A stretch of DNA of 64,000 nucleotides from an uncultured Bacteroidales bacterium (GCA_944322565.1 CALUPG010000002.1:1-64000), one strand, 5' to 3'. Positions 16,848-26,636 are shown, counted from the first letter of the stretch. The notes: generated by a model from the letters alone, not told the origin. Made by a program: numbers and translations.

Positions 16848-17583
16848 TGTTTCTTGCCAGCACATTGGCCCCGACGAAAGTCCGGAGTTCCGAGCAGTCA
16901 GTTCCAAGAATTGAATGACGGTCCCCTTTCCACAATATCGAGCCGTTGTACAGGAATTCAATGTGGTCTCCGATCTCAAGCATTGAATTCATGTCATGGG
17001 TATTTATCACCGTAGTGATATTATATTCTTCGGTTATCCCGTGTATCAGTTTGTCAATGAGATTTGACGTATAGGGATCAAGTCCGGAATTCGGCTCGTC
17101 GCAGAAGAGGAAATCCGGATTCAGTGCAATGGCCCTCGCAATGCCGACCCGCTTCTGCATCCCTCCGCTGAGTTCGCTCGGATACCTGTCGTCCGCCCCC
17201 TTTACATTCACTCTGTCCAGACAGAATTTTGCCCGTTCAATCTTCTGCTCCCGGGACCAGTCCGTAAAGAAATTCATCGGAAACATGACATTGCCCAGGA
17301 CTGTCTCAAAGTCAAACAGGGCACTGCCCTGAAAAAGGACACCTATTTTCTGCCGAAGCGCCTTTTTCTCATCATAGTCCATTTCAGAGAGTTTCTGCCC
17401 GCCATACCATATTTCACCGGAATCGGGAGACATGAGACCTATGAGATTCTTGAGAAGAACGGTCTTGCCGGACCCGCTGGCTCCTATTATCATGTTGCAC
17501 TTCCCTGGTTCAAAATCAAGGCAGATGTCCTTCAGGACATGAAGGTCACCGAAACTTTTGTACAGATGTTCCACCTTTATCAT
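16840..17583 (-). CDS. mlaF: MlaF-like ABC transporter ATP-binding protein
   Basis: 247-aa ATPase of the MlaF/Ttg2A family, which powers phospholipid transport between membranes with the MlaE permease encoded just upstream. Walker A GASGSGKT (residues 34-41), signature ELSGGMQKR, Walker B FLFCDEPNSGLDP and switch His in VINTHD are intact. GGMQKR and PNSGLDP are typical of this family. ATG at 17583 is chosen over a TTG that would overlap mlaE. The 3' end overlaps the convergent barrel gene by 8 bp. No mlaD is adjacent. Confidence 0.85.
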   Translation of the reverse strand: MIKVEHLYKSFGDLHVLKDICLDFEPGKCNMIIGASGSGKTVLLKNLIGLMSPDSGEIWYGGQKLSEMDYDEKKALRQKIGVLFQGSALFDFETVLGNVMFPMNFFTDWSREQKIERAKFCLDRVNVKGADDRYPSELSGGMQKRVGIARAIALNPDFLFCDEPNSGLDPYTSNLIDKLIHGITEEYNITTVINTHDMNSMLEIGDHIEFLYNGSILWKGDRHSILGTDCSELRTFVGANVLARNII

Positions 17584-17594
17584 AACCGGTCTCC

Positions 17595-18341
17595 TCAATA
17601 AAGCATCAGCTGAGTGACAATAAGGTCAAACAGAAGTATCAGGATGCTGGTAATCACTATGGATTTCGTGCTTGATTCTCCCACTCCGAGGGAACCGCCG
17701 GCAGCATAATAGCCGTTGTACGCAGATATGGAAGATATCAGGAAACAGAAAAGCGCCATCTTGAAGCCGCTGTAGACCACATAAAAGCCATTATAGGCAT
17801 ACTTGATGCCCGTAATGTATTTCGATGCCGGGATAATCTCCGTCAATTCGACTACTCCCCAGCCTCCGAGCAACCCGAGGACGAAACTGAACATCATCAG
17901 AAGCGGACTGAGCAATGTGGCCGACATGACCTTCGGAAGAACGAGAAAACCTGCGGAGTTGACTCCCATCATATCCATGGCGTCAATCTGGCCGGAAATG
18001 CGCATGCTGCCGATTTCAGAGGCTATGTTCGACCCCATTTTGCCTGCCAGTATCAAGGCGACCACGGTAGAACAGAACTCCAGCACAAGAGTCTCGCGGA
18101 CCATATAGCCCACAAGCATCCTGTCAAGCATGGGATTCGACATATTTGAGGCCGTCTGTATGACCAGAACTCCGCCGATGAACAGAGAAATGACACCCAC
18201 AATGAGAATAGAAGATATTATCAGTTTGTCAGTCTCTATGACAAACTGTTTCCAGAAAATCCTCCATTTCTCCGGCTTGCGGAATACCATCCTCAGAAAA
18301 AGACAGTAACGGCCGACTGATTCCAAAAATCTCTTTAGCAT
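17595..18341 (-). CDS. mlaE: MlaE-like ABC transporter permease
   Basis: 248-aa integral membrane protein of the MlaE/TrnI permease family with five to six hydrophobic helices. The conserved core VVALILAGKMGSNIASEIGSMRISGQIDAMDMMGV contains the EIGxMxxxxQIDAL-like motif. It forms a retrograde or anterograde lipid transporter with the ATPase encoded 11 bp downstream. I start at MLKRFLESVGRY (18341); the longer reading is a basic stretch with no family similarity. A -7 element lies only 9 bp upstream. Confidence 0.85.
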   Translation of the reverse strand: MLKRFLESVGRYCLFLRMVFRKPEKWRIFWKQFVIETDKLIISSILIVGVISLFIGGVLVIQTASNMSNPMLDRMLVGYMVRETLVLEFCSTVVALILAGKMGSNIASEIGSMRISGQIDAMDMMGVNSAGFLVLPKVMSATLLSPLLMMFSFVLGLLGGWGVVELTEIIPASKYITGIKYAYNGFYVVYSGFKMALFCFLISSISAYNGYYAAGGSLGVGESSTKSIVITSILILLFDLIVTQLMLY

Positions 18342-18349
18342 ACTGTATG

Positions 18350-18357
18350 CAAATTTA
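18350..18357 (-). promoter_or_regulatory. Putative -7 element very close to mlaE
   Basis: TAAATTTG on the reverse strand fits TAnnTTTG. If it is used, transcription would start only a few bases before the mlaE ATG, giving a nearly leaderless mRNA. Confidence 0.35.
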
Positions 18358-18440
18358 GAAACACTTTCATTTATTTCGCCACATTTTTCCCTTTTTGACG
18401 ATTTTTTCTTTTTCGAGTGCGGATATTTGAGAAAAAAATC

Positions 18441-19979
18441 ATGATTACAAATGTTTTTGGAGCCAGATGCCTGGGAATAAAGGCCATACCGGTAACTGTA
18501 GAAGTGGACATGACATCTGGAATAGGCATACATCTCACCGGACTGGCAGACATGGCGGTAAAAGAAAGTCTCACAAGAACCATATCGGCCCTGCAGTTTC
18601 TCGGATACAGGATTCCCGGGAAGAAAATCGTCATCAACCTTGCCCCGGCAGACATAAAGAAGAAAGGCAGCGGCTACGATCTGGCAATAGCGGCAGGCAT
18701 CATTGCCGTCTCAGGTCAGGAATATCTTCCCGAGCTGTCTGCATATCTGATGATGGGCGAGCTGGGGCTTGACGGGTCCGTCAGAAAAGTCCCGGGGGCA
18801 CTGCCGATTGTAGAGCTGTCAGCGGGAATGGGGCTGAAGGGCTGTATCCTTCCGGCCGAATCGGCTATGGAAACAATCGGATACAATCCTCTGCCAGTCT
18901 TCGGCGTGACAACGCTTTCTGAAGTAATCCGGATTGTTTCCGGCATGGAATGCGGCCATCTGCTTGTCCGGAACATGAATCCTGCGCATACCGTGCAGGA
19001 AGAAGACAGGTGCTCGGCGGACTTTGCGGACATTTACGGACAGGAAGGGGCCAAACGGGGACTGGAAACAGCTGCTGCCGGAGGCCATAATGTCATAATG
19101 ATAGGACCTCCGGGCTCCGGAAAGAGTTCTCTTGCAAAGGCGATTCCGGGCATAATGCCGGAAATGGACAGGGAAGAGGCACTGCAGACCGGCATGATAT
19201 ATTCTGTAGCCGGCAAAAGCGGCCTCTCCGCAGGACTTATGAAGAAGAGGCCATTCCGGGCTCCGCACCACAGCACTTCCCTGACAACTCTGCTCGGAGG
19301 AGGCACAGACTACATAATGCCGGGAGAGGTATCACTTGCCCACAACGGGATTCTGTTTCTTGACGAATTCCTTGAGATGCCGAGAAAAACCATGGAGGCC
19401 CTCAGAGGCCCCTTGGAAGACAGAAAAGTAACCGTATCAAGACTTCGGGCCAAAATTGAATATCCTGCATCATTCATGCTGGTCGCCGCCACCAATCCAT
19501 GTCCCTGCGGATACTACGGAGAAGATGACAGATGCAGATGCACCCCGGGCAAAAGAGAAGCCTATCTGGCGCGACTCTCGGGTCCGCTTGCCGACAGGAT
19601 TGACATACACCTGTGGATACATCCGGCAGACAGGAGGAAACTGCTCGGGAGAGACAAAAGTGAACCCAGCAGCAGAATTGCCGAAAGAGTCGCCGCCGCC
19701 AAAGAAATCCAGAAGAAACGATTTGCCGGCGACGGGATTTTCTGCAATGCGGAAATGGACACAAAACTCACAGAAAAGTATTGCAGGCTGTCACCCGACA
19801 CCGAGAATTTTCTGTTCAAGCTGTCCGAACAATCAGGATTCTCCGCACGCGCATGTTCAAGAATATTGAAACTCGCCAGAACAATAGCCGACCTGAACAA
19901 AGATACTGACATTTCCATCAGGCATATCAGCGAGGCGGCCGGCTACAGATTTCTTGACAAAAGCCTTACGATGTTCTGA
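18441..19979 (+). CDS. comM: YifB/ComM-family Mg-chelatase-like AAA+ ATPase
   Basis: 512-aa protein. The N-terminal Lon-protease-like domain (about 1-170) and Mg-chelatase AAA+ domain are in family order. Walker A is GPPGSGKSSLAK, Walker B ILFLDEFLEM, and a four-Cys stretch NPCPCGYYGEDDRCRCTPG is diagnostic for YifB/ComM. ComM is a branch-migration helicase that helps integrate incoming DNA in transformation; the role in Bacteroidota is not established. ATG at 18441 is used rather than a GTG 24 bp earlier. Confidence 0.9.
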   Translation: MITNVFGARCLGIKAIPVTVEVDMTSGIGIHLTGLADMAVKESLTRTISALQFLGYRIPGKKIVINLAPADIKKKGSGYDLAIAAGIIAVSGQEYLPELSAYLMMGELGLDGSVRKVPGALPIVELSAGMGLKGCILPAESAMETIGYNPLPVFGVTTLSEVIRIVSGMECGHLLVRNMNPAHTVQEEDRCSADFADIYGQEGAKRGLETAAAGGHNVIMIGPPGSGKSSLAKAIPGIMPEMDREEALQTGMIYSVAGKSGLSAGLMKKRPFRAPHHSTSLTTLLGGGTDYIMPGEVSLAHNGILFLDEFLEMPRKTMEALRGPLEDRKVTVSRLRAKIEYPASFMLVAATNPCPCGYYGEDDRCRCTPGKREAYLARLSGPLADRIDIHLWIHPADRRKLLGRDKSEPSSRIAERVAAAKEIQKKRFAGDGIFCNAEMDTKLTEKYCRLSPDTENFLFKLSEQSGFSARACSRILKLARTIADLNKDTDISIRHISEAAGYRFLDKSLTMF

Positions 19980-19999
19980 CGAATACGGCGGATTTTTGC

Positions 20000-20007
20000 T
20001 ACTTTTG
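20000..20007 (+). promoter_or_regulatory. Putative -7 element for tsaE
   Basis: TACTTTTG fits TAnnTTTG and lies 51 bp before the tsaE ATG, inside the short gap after comM. Confidence 0.5.
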
Positions 20008-20058
20008 TCCCGGAAACTCCGCCCTGCCGTTCATCCGGACGGAGGCCAGGCCGAGAAA

Positions 20059-20511
20059 ATGACAATTGGAATGAAACACGAAGTCATAATCAGAGACACA
20101 TCAGACCTCAGAAGAGCCGCCGAAGAATTTCTCCGGGAAATCGGGAACAACAGAATAATTGCATTTTTCGCCCCCATGGGAGCCGGTAAAACAACTTTCA
20201 CTACGGCCATCTGCAGCTGTCTTGGCGTACAGGACCCCGTATGCTCCCCGACATTTACCATCATCAACGAGTACAGGACAGACTCTGGAGAGCCAGTATA
20301 TCACTTCGATTTCTATCGCATCACCAGATTGTCCGAAGCCATTGACATCGGGCTCTACGACTATCTGTACAGCGATGCGCTATGCCTCATCGAATGGCCG
20401 GAAAACATTGAGGAGCTTCTTCCGGAAGAAACTCTCCGCGTCTTGATAACTGTCAACCCAGACATGTCAAGGACTGTATCATGGGATGATGACAGCGCCC
20501 CGCAGAACTGA
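20059..20511 (+). CDS. tsaE: tRNA threonylcarbamoyladenosine biosynthesis ATPase TsaE
   Basis: 150-aa P-loop protein that works with TsaB and TsaD to install t6A37 in ANN-decoding tRNAs. Walker A APMGAGKTTF spans residues 38-47. SPTFTIINEY and the YHFDFYRI segment are TsaE signatures, followed by IEWPENIEELLP. ATG at 20059 gives the normal family length; an ATG four codons later is possible. TsaB and TsaD are not adjacent. Confidence 0.92.
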   Translation: MTIGMKHEVIIRDTSDLRRAAEEFLREIGNNRIIAFFAPMGAGKTTFTTAICSCLGVQDPVCSPTFTIINEYRTDSGEPVYHFDFYRITRLSEAIDIGLYDYLYSDALCLIEWPENIEELLPEETLRVLITVNPDMSRTVSWDDDSAPQN

Positions 20512-20535
20512 TTATCGGGGCGCCGTCCGGCAGAA

Positions 20536-21759
20536 TCACCACACCGACACGGAAGTAAAATAGCCGTTGAAATCATACACCTTCACCACATCATCCGACA
20601 AAAGTGCCGGATTTCGGCCTGACTGCCTCGGATGCAGGGCTACATACAGATGCCCGTCTTCAGCGCACACGCACTGTCGTCCCAGAGACATGTAATTATA
20701 CTTGATGTCCTCACCCAGTTCAACATAAATGCAGTTCTTGAAGACACTGACATAATCCCTGTCATCATTATCCTGTCCCATAAGAACATAATTCATTTTG
20801 TCTCCGTCTACGCAATATTGCATCTCCTTTTTGCCCGCATAGTTGAACACCGACATGAAATCCTTCCACAGAGTCTCATATTCGCCTATTCCCCAATAGC
20901 ATTTCTTGCCCGTGACATAAATTATTCCCCCGTCATAATGCAACCTGCAGTCCCGCGATTCATCCGCGGATTCGAGCTCCACGGCATAGACTTCATCTCC
21001 GGCATAGACAAGATGCTGCGGCATTCCTGTCACCCTTGCCGCATAATATATCTTCCCGTCATACAGAAGGATGTCGTCCACTGTCTCTATGTCTTGCGCA
21101 GTCCCTACCGGGACAGATGACCCGTTGACCGCCAGATAGCATCTCTTTCCGGCATTCTCTATCGGATCCGCATACGCAAACCAGAAATTCCCCCTGTCAT
21201 TCCCGAGCCCGGTCATGAGATAGCCGGCTGTCTTGACCATGAGAATCTTGCCGTTGACCCGGTATGTCCATCCGTCACCGTTTCGTGGTACCCCCAAAGT
21301 ATACACATCTTCCCCCTGAACCTGAAAACCGCATATCATCTCCCTGTCGGGATATCTGAACAGTTCTTCCCCGTCTTTCTTGATGATTGTCTCCGTATCC
21401 GTAGAATAGTCCGTATAAATATGACCGTCGGCGCATCTGTGCATATCATGATCCGGAGACACGAAATTTTCATCGCCTACCGGAATCTCAAGAATCCTCT
21501 CATCCCCTTTCATAAGAAAAAGTGTGCACGCCACATGCCCATAATCCCTGTCGGAATGCCAGTCATAGCCTTCCGGATACTCCACGCCCGTAACATACAG
21601 ATGCCTGACCTTTTCCCCGGCAGGCTGCTGCAGGGTATCTGACTGATGACCTTCCCCGAGCGGGATTCTTTCAATCTCCATTGTTCCGCATGAAACAGCC
21701 AGGACAGATGTCAGACAGGCACATCCGGCCGACAGAGCGAATAAGATTCCTCCCCTCAT
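20536..21759 (-). CDS. Hypothetical exported lipoprotein, beta-propeller-like
   Basis: 407-aa protein with a lipoprotein signal ending LAVSC (lipidated C24). The mature part consists of repeated short beta segments ending in aromatic/Gly motifs (for example DGHIYTDYS, GKIYYAARV, GIIYVTGKK, GHLYVALH), as in a beta-propeller; I cannot assign a family. Acidic and cysteine-containing. It is probably surface or periplasmic. It follows ispE by 174 bp and may be transcribed separately. Function unknown. Confidence 0.6.
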   Translation of the reverse strand: MRGGILFALSAGCACLTSVLAVSCGTMEIERIPLGEGHQSDTLQQPAGEKVRHLYVTGVEYPEGYDWHSDRDYGHVACTLFLMKGDERILEIPVGDENFVSPDHDMHRCADGHIYTDYSTDTETIIKKDGEELFRYPDREMICGFQVQGEDVYTLGVPRNGDGWTYRVNGKILMVKTAGYLMTGLGNDRGNFWFAYADPIENAGKRCYLAVNGSSVPVGTAQDIETVDDILLYDGKIYYAARVTGMPQHLVYAGDEVYAVELESADESRDCRLHYDGGIIYVTGKKCYWGIGEYETLWKDFMSVFNYAGKKEMQYCVDGDKMNYVLMGQDNDDRDYVSVFKNCIYVELGEDIKYNYMSLGRQCVCAEDGHLYVALHPRQSGRNPALLSDDVVKVYDFNGYFTSVSVW

Positions 21760-21933
21760 AATAAAATCTCCTCACAATATTTCCGATAATGTCCGGTCCC
21801 CATCTGCTGCCATACGGCCGCCCGTCATAATGCCGAAACAAAAGAACAATAAAAGAAAGAAGTCCCCAAATCTTTCACCCCAGATTCAGAGACTTCACCC
21901 CATTTTTCTCTTTTTTGCGATTTTTTCTTTTTT

Positions 21934-22833
21934 TTATATTGTCACTGGCCTGTTTTTTTCATATAAGGCAAACAGAGCCGAACCGCTGCCTGACATTGAT
22001 GCGTATACGGCTCCTGAATCATATAGAGACTGTTTTATTGCCGCAAGTTCAGGATGCCGGGCAAAGACAGTCTGCTCAAAATCATTGACAAGAAGAGACT
22101 TCCATTCCTGCACAGGCATAGAAAGCACTTTCCCTAGTGCGACAGCCGGCATCTTCGGACAGATGCCGCGATACGCGTCCGCTGTGGATACAGATATTCC
22201 TTCAGGAGCAATTATCTTCAAGTCAAGCGATTCAAGCACAGGCAGAGGAAAGTCTGAAAGAATCTCGCCTCTTCCCTCCCCGAACATCGGCCTTCCGTAG
22301 ATGAAAAATGCGCAGTCACTGCCGAGACGGGCTGCATATGAAGCCATTGCAGCATCGTCAAGTCCAAGTGAAAAAAGCCTGTTGAGTTCCTTTATCGTAT
22401 ATGCCGCATCGGCCGACCCGCCTCCGAGCCCGGCTCCTGTCGGAGACAATTTTTCGAGGAAAATCTTTGCTGCAGGAAGGCCGAAATCCTTGTCAAGAAG
22501 GCTATATGCCCTGGCACACAAGTCATCAAGAGGATTCCAGTCCACGCCTTCCTGCCGTGCAATTGTAATCATGAGCTTGCCGTCATCGGAAATTGCCTGT
22601 ACAAGCTGACCGGCACCCGACCCGGCGGACTCGGGACAAACTTGGGACGGAGTGCCGTATCTGGAGAAAAGCGCGGCCGAAGTCCGGCTCCAGTCATCCG
22701 CTGCGATTACTTCAAGCACATCATGATATTCCCCGGACGGGACGAACAGGGTCTCGATGTCGTGGAAGCCGTCAGAACGCTTCCGCAGGACATTGAGCCC
22801 GAGATTCACTTTTACACAAGGATATACTGTCAT
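21934..22833 (-). CDS. ispE: 4-diphosphocytidyl-2-C-methyl-D-erythritol kinase
   Basis: 299-aa GHMP-family kinase of the non-mevalonate isoprenoid pathway, phosphorylating CDP-methylerythritol. KVNLGLNVLRKRSDGFHDIET holds the substrate-binding lysine and is typical of IspE. The GHMP glycine-rich loop is PTGAGLGGGSADAAYT, and the C-terminal MSGSGSALFALY loop is present. It starts 18 bp after sufD, so it probably belongs to the suf transcript. Confidence 0.93.
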   Translation of the reverse strand: MTVYPCVKVNLGLNVLRKRSDGFHDIETLFVPSGEYHDVLEVIAADDWSRTSAALFSRYGTPSQVCPESAGSGAGQLVQAISDDGKLMITIARQEGVDWNPLDDLCARAYSLLDKDFGLPAAKIFLEKLSPTGAGLGGGSADAAYTIKELNRLFSLGLDDAAMASYAARLGSDCAFFIYGRPMFGEGRGEILSDFPLPVLESLDLKIIAPEGISVSTADAYRGICPKMPAVALGKVLSMPVQEWKSLLVNDFEQTVFARHPELAAIKQSLYDSGAVYASMSGSGSALFALYEKNRPVTI

Positions 22834-22851
22834 CTCACAGCGGCTTATATG

Positions 22852-23571
22852 TCACATCTGTCTTACGGCCTTTTCAACGGCCTCCTCAATCTCCTCGCGG
22901 ACAGCGGATTCAGGCATATCATGAAATACCGGGGAGAGAAATGAAATCATCTGGAGCACACGGGCTTCCCTGAGAGTGATGCCGCGGGAACGCATATAAA
23001 ACTGCTCCTCCCCGTTCAGTCTGCCGATGGTGGCCCCGTGGGAACATTTCACATCATCCGCATATATCTCAAGCTGAGGCCTTGTGTTGACGCAGGACTT
23101 GTCCGACAGCAGGAGACTGTGGTTTTCCTGATATGCCTCTGTCTTCTGTGCAAGAGCAGCCACTATGATTTTACCGTAGAAATCCACGGAAGAAGAGCCA
23201 CCGGCAATCCCTTTGAACAACTGACGGGAAGAACAGTGCGGCACAAGATGGTTCATGTCAACCGCAATATGCACCTTCTCATTGTCCGGACACAGATAGA
23301 TGCCCTTGACAGAGCAGCATGCATTCTCTCCGGCAATATCCACAGCAAGCCTGATGTCGCAGCTGACACCCGGCATCACGACAACTGTGACATCGGCTCG
23401 GGAACCCGCTTCAAGTACAAGATGCTCCATCGGGAGTCCGCAAGAGGAATCCCTGAGCATGAATACCCGCTCAAGAGTCTCCCCCTGTGCAACAGTGACA
23501 GTCCTGACATTCTCCCGGACAGGCTGCAGGACATTTTCCATGACAGCCTCACGTTCAATTGATGGAGTCAT
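22852..23571 (-). CDS. sufD: SufD-like Fe-S assembly scaffold subunit (short form)
   Basis: 239-aa SufBD-core protein. The C-terminal half is typical: NHSLLLSDKSCVNTRPQLEIYADDVKCSHGATIGRLNGEEQFYMRSRGI, with the conserved Cys and His. Most SufD proteins are about 420-450 aa; this one lacks the N-terminal helical region, and no alternative reading restores it. It forms the SufBC2D scaffold with the upstream products. The start at 23571 overlaps sufC by 17 bp; an ATG at 23541 would avoid most of the N-terminal extension. Confidence 0.85.
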   Translation of the reverse strand: MTPSIEREAVMENVLQPVRENVRTVTVAQGETLERVFMLRDSSCGLPMEHLVLEAGSRADVTVVVMPGVSCDIRLAVDIAGENACCSVKGIYLCPDNEKVHIAVDMNHLVPHCSSRQLFKGIAGGSSSVDFYGKIIVAALAQKTEAYQENHSLLLSDKSCVNTRPQLEIYADDVKCSHGATIGRLNGEEQFYMRSRGITLREARVLQMISFLSPVFHDMPESAVREEIEEAVEKAVRQM

Positions 23572-24304
23572 AGCCTTTCTCCTCTATTTCCGCCACAAGC
23601 TCCTTGCCTGCGGAACGGACAATCCTTCCGTCCTTGAGCACATGCACATAGTCCGGGACTATATAATCCAGAAGCCTCTGGTAATGAGTGATAACTATCA
23701 CTGCTTTCTCCGGAGTATGCAATGCATTCACTCCATTGGCCACTATCCGGAGGGCATCCACATCAAGTCCGCTGTCTGTCTCATCCAGGATAGAAAGCAC
23801 AGGGTCAAGCATGGCCATCTGAAATATCTCGTTGCGCTTCTTCTCCCCTCCGGAAAAGCCCACATTGACTTCTCTCTTTGAAAACTCCGGCTTCATCTGC
23901 ACAAACGCCATTTTTTCCTTCATCATCTTGAGAAATTCACCGGCTCGGAGAGGCTCCTGCCCCTTTGCCTCGCGATGGGCATTGACCGCAGTCTTCATAA
24001 AATTGGTTATCGACACTCCGGGAATCTCCACCGGATACTGGAAAGAGAGAAAAATACCTGCCCAAGAGCGTTCTTCAGGCGACATCTTCAGCAAGTCCTT
24101 TCCGAGAAAAGTCACACTGCCGCCGGTGACGGTAAAATTCTCCCGTCCTGCCAGCACCGCAGAAAGAGTGCTCTTTCCGGCTCCGTTCGGGCCCATGATG
24201 GCATGTACCTCGCCCCTGCGTATACTCAGGTCTACTCCCTTGAGAATCTCCTTGTCCTCAACAGAAGCCCTCAGACCCTTTATTTCCAATAATATTTCAC
24301 TCAT
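23555..24304 (-). CDS. sufC: Fe-S cluster assembly ATPase SufC
   Basis: 249-aa ABC-type ATPase that drives conformational change of the SufBD scaffold. Walker A GPNGAGKS at residues 38-45, signature GFSGGEKKRNEI (SufC-specific), Walker B PVLSILDETDSGLDVDAL, and a switch His in VITHYQRLL. It starts 68 bp after a PnuC-like gene that separates it from sufB. ATG at 24304 matches the family start MSEILLEIKGL. Confidence 0.95.
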   Translation of the reverse strand: MSEILLEIKGLRASVEDKEILKGVDLSIRRGEVHAIMGPNGAGKSTLSAVLAGRENFTVTGGSVTFLGKDLLKMSPEERSWAGIFLSFQYPVEIPGVSITNFMKTAVNAHREAKGQEPLRAGEFLKMMKEKMAFVQMKPEFSKREVNVGFSGGEKKRNEIFQMAMLDPVLSILDETDSGLDVDALRIVANGVNALHTPEKAVIVITHYQRLLDYIVPDYVHVLKDGRIVRSAGKELVAEIEEKGYDSIN

Positions 24305-24371
24305 ATCTATTGTATTTCCTCCATAAGTTTCTTCTTGCAAATAATACCGTCATGTGTCTTGCAGCTGCCTC

Positions 24372-25031
24372 TCATGCCTTTTTCTGATACAGCCTGTACC
24401 AGCTGCAGAGAGAAGCCACGCCGTTGATGAGGTAAAGCCCGGAGACAATCGGCATAAAGACATGACCCACTGATATGTGCAGAGCCATCTGTGTGACATT
24501 GACCAGCAGCCACGCAATCCAGCAGTCCCACTTCTTGAGTGCCGAGAGAAACTGTGCGACAAGAATCAGCACGGTGACGCAGGCATCCAGATACGGTATC
24601 GGGTCAGAAGGGAACAGACCGACACACCACCTGTTGCCCAACTGGCTCAAAAGCCAGCCCCAGAGCCATGCGATGATGAATACAGACACGACTGCCGCAC
24701 CCCGCTGGGGCCAGGTCAGCACCGACACCCTCAGTTCCCCGCGGTGTCCTGAACTCTCTTCGTTCTTTTTCGGATGCGTCCAGCGGTAATGCCCGAGTAT
24801 GTTTATCCCCAATGATATCGGCTGAAGGAGCAGGCTCGCATAAAGATTCTTGTTCCAGAACATCAGGAACAGGAAAAATGTATATGCATAGCCCACCCAG
24901 AAATTATATTTGCTGTTACGCCCCGCAAGGAAGACACAGGTCAGTCCGCATACCGACGTAATCAGGTCGATAAGGAGAACCGGCATATCCCCGCCGATTG
25001 TAAACAACGAATAATTCAAAAAATCTTTCAT
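24372..25031 (-). CDS. PnuC-family vitamin transporter (between sufB and sufC)
   Basis: 219-aa membrane protein with about seven hydrophobic helices. KYNFWVGYAYTFFLFLMFWNKNLYASLLLQPISLGINILGHYRW and KKWDCWIAWLLVNVTQMALHI match the PnuC pattern of facilitators for nicotinamide riboside, or for thiamine and riboflavin in sister groups. Substrate cannot be fixed from sequence alone. Its position inside the suf cluster, 61 bp after sufB and 68 bp before sufC, is unusual. A second PnuC-like gene lies at 54.3-55.0 kb. Confidence 0.8.
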   Translation of the reverse strand: MKDFLNYSLFTIGGDMPVLLIDLITSVCGLTCVFLAGRNSKYNFWVGYAYTFFLFLMFWNKNLYASLLLQPISLGINILGHYRWTHPKKNEESSGHRGELRVSVLTWPQRGAAVVSVFIIAWLWGWLLSQLGNRWCVGLFPSDPIPYLDACVTVLILVAQFLSALKKWDCWIAWLLVNVTQMALHISVGHVFMPIVSGLYLINGVASLCSWYRLYQKKA

Positions 25032-25092
25032 TTTCCTGTCCTCAACACATTTCCCGTCCGCCCGGACCGCCTGTTCTGCCCCGGCTGCCGTT

Positions 25093-26538
25093 CTATCCTA
25101 CAGACCCCTCCAGAGACACCTGCAGGAGCTTCTGGGCCTCCACAGCAAACTCCATCGGCAGCTTTGACAGCACCTCGCGGGCATACCCGTTCACTATCAG
25201 TCCGACCGCCTCCTCCGGACCGATGCCGCGCTGGTTGCAGTAGAACAGCTGGTCCTCGCTTATCTTCGAAGTTGTCGCCTCATGCTCGACGACGGCAGTC
25301 ATATTGGCATTCTGAATGTCCGGGAATGTATGCGCCCCGCACTTGTCCCCTATCAGAAGACTGTCGCACTGGGAATAGTTCCTGGCATTGTCCGCCCCAG
25401 GGAGCATCTTGACAAGCCCCCTGTAGCTGTTCTGGCTATGTCCGGCCGAAATTCCCTTGCTGATGATGCGGCTGCGGGTGTTCTTGCCTATGTGTATCAT
25501 CTTGGTGCCGGTATCCGCCTGCTGCCAGTTGTTAGTCACCGCAACAGAATAGAATTCCGAGGAAGAATTGTCCCCCTTGAGGATGGTACTCGGATATTTC
25601 CATGTGATTGCGGAACCCGTCTCGACCTGAGTCCACGAAAGATGGCTGCCGCACCCCTTGCAAATTCCCCTCTTGGTGACGAAATTGAAGATTCCTCCCC
25701 TGCCCTGCGCATCACCCGGATACCAGTTCTGGACCGTAGAATACTTGACCTCCGCATCCTTTTCCACCACTATCTCCACCACAGCGGCATGAAGCTGGTT
25801 CTCATCGCGCATCGGTGCCGTGCAGCCCTCCATATAGCTCACATACGAGCCTTCATCAGCCACAATAAGAGTCCTCTCGAACTGGCCCGTACCCCTGGCA
25901 TTTATGCGGAAATAGCTTGAAAGCTCCATCGGGCAGCGCACGCCTTTCGGGATATAGCAGAAAGAGCCGTCGCTGAACACGGCGGAATTGAGGGCTGCAT
26001 AGAAATTGTCCCCGACAGGAACGACTGATGCAAGATATTTGCGGACAAGGTCCGGATGCTCTTTCACTGCCTCGGAAAACGAACAGAAAATGATGCCCTT
26101 TTCCGACAGCGCCTGACGGAATGTAGTCGCCACCGACACGGAATCAAACACAGCATCCACAGCCACTCCGGCAAGGGCCGCCCTTTCACCGAGAGGAATC
26201 CCGAGCTTGTCAAAAGTCTTTTCGAGCTCCGGGTCTATCTCCTTGGGCCGGTCGCTGTCCTTTTTCGGAGCAGCATAGTAGATTATGTCCTGAAAGTCTA
26301 TTTCCGGTATCTTCAGATGAGCCCATGCAGGGACTTTCATCTTCTGCCAGCGCCTGAAGGCTCCGAGCCTGAACTCAAGAAGCCACTCCGGCTCCTCTTT
26401 TTTGGCAGAAATAAGCCTGATGATGTCCTCATTGAGTCCCTTGGGGATGAACTCCTGCTCCACATCCGTCACGAAGCCATGCTCGTATTCCTGTCCGGCT
26501 ATATCCTGAAGTATATTTTTTTCTGTCCTGTCATCCAT
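25093..26538 (-). CDS. sufB: Fe-S cluster assembly scaffold SufB
   Basis: 481-aa core subunit of the SufBCD complex on which Fe-S clusters are built. Conserved stretches include [48 protein letters not shown] and [26 protein letters not shown], the last carrying the catalytic Cys. Full family length. It is first in the operon sufB-pnuC-sufC-sufD-ispE. A -7 element lies about 75 bp upstream. No sufS or sufU is in this cluster. Confidence 0.96.
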   Translation of the reverse strand: MDDRTEKNILQDIAGQEYEHGFVTDVEQEFIPKGLNEDIIRLISAKKEEPEWLLEFRLGAFRRWQKMKVPAWAHLKIPEIDFQDIIYYAAPKKDSDRPKEIDPELEKTFDKLGIPLGERAALAGVAVDAVFDSVSVATTFRQALSEKGIIFCSFSEAVKEHPDLVRKYLASVVPVGDNFYAALNSAVFSDGSFCYIPKGVRCPMELSSYFRINARGTGQFERTLIVADEGSYVSYMEGCTAPMRDENQLHAAVVEIVVEKDAEVKYSTVQNWYPGDAQGRGGIFNFVTKRGICKGCGSHLSWTQVETGSAITWKYPSTILKGDNSSSEFYSVAVTNNWQQADTGTKMIHIGKNTRSRIISKGISAGHSQNSYRGLVKMLPGADNARNYSQCDSLLIGDKCGAHTFPDIQNANMTAVVEHEATTSKISEDQLFYCNQRGIGPEEAVGLIVNGYAREVLSKLPMEFAVEAQKLLQVSLEGSVG

Positions 26539-26612
26539 ATTGCCTTGACTTTGTATCCGGGGACTGGGACACCGCCATGCAAATCACACGATGTCTCCGT
26601 CCCGGGAATCTG

Positions 26613-26620
26613 CAAAGATA
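26613..26620 (-). promoter_or_regulatory. Putative -7 element for the suf operon
   Basis: TATCTTTG on the reverse strand, 75 bp before the sufB ATG and immediately beyond the end of hppA. This supports separate initiation of the suf transcript. No -33 box at standard spacing. Confidence 0.5.
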
Positions 26621-26636
26621 GCAATATTTTGGTTAC

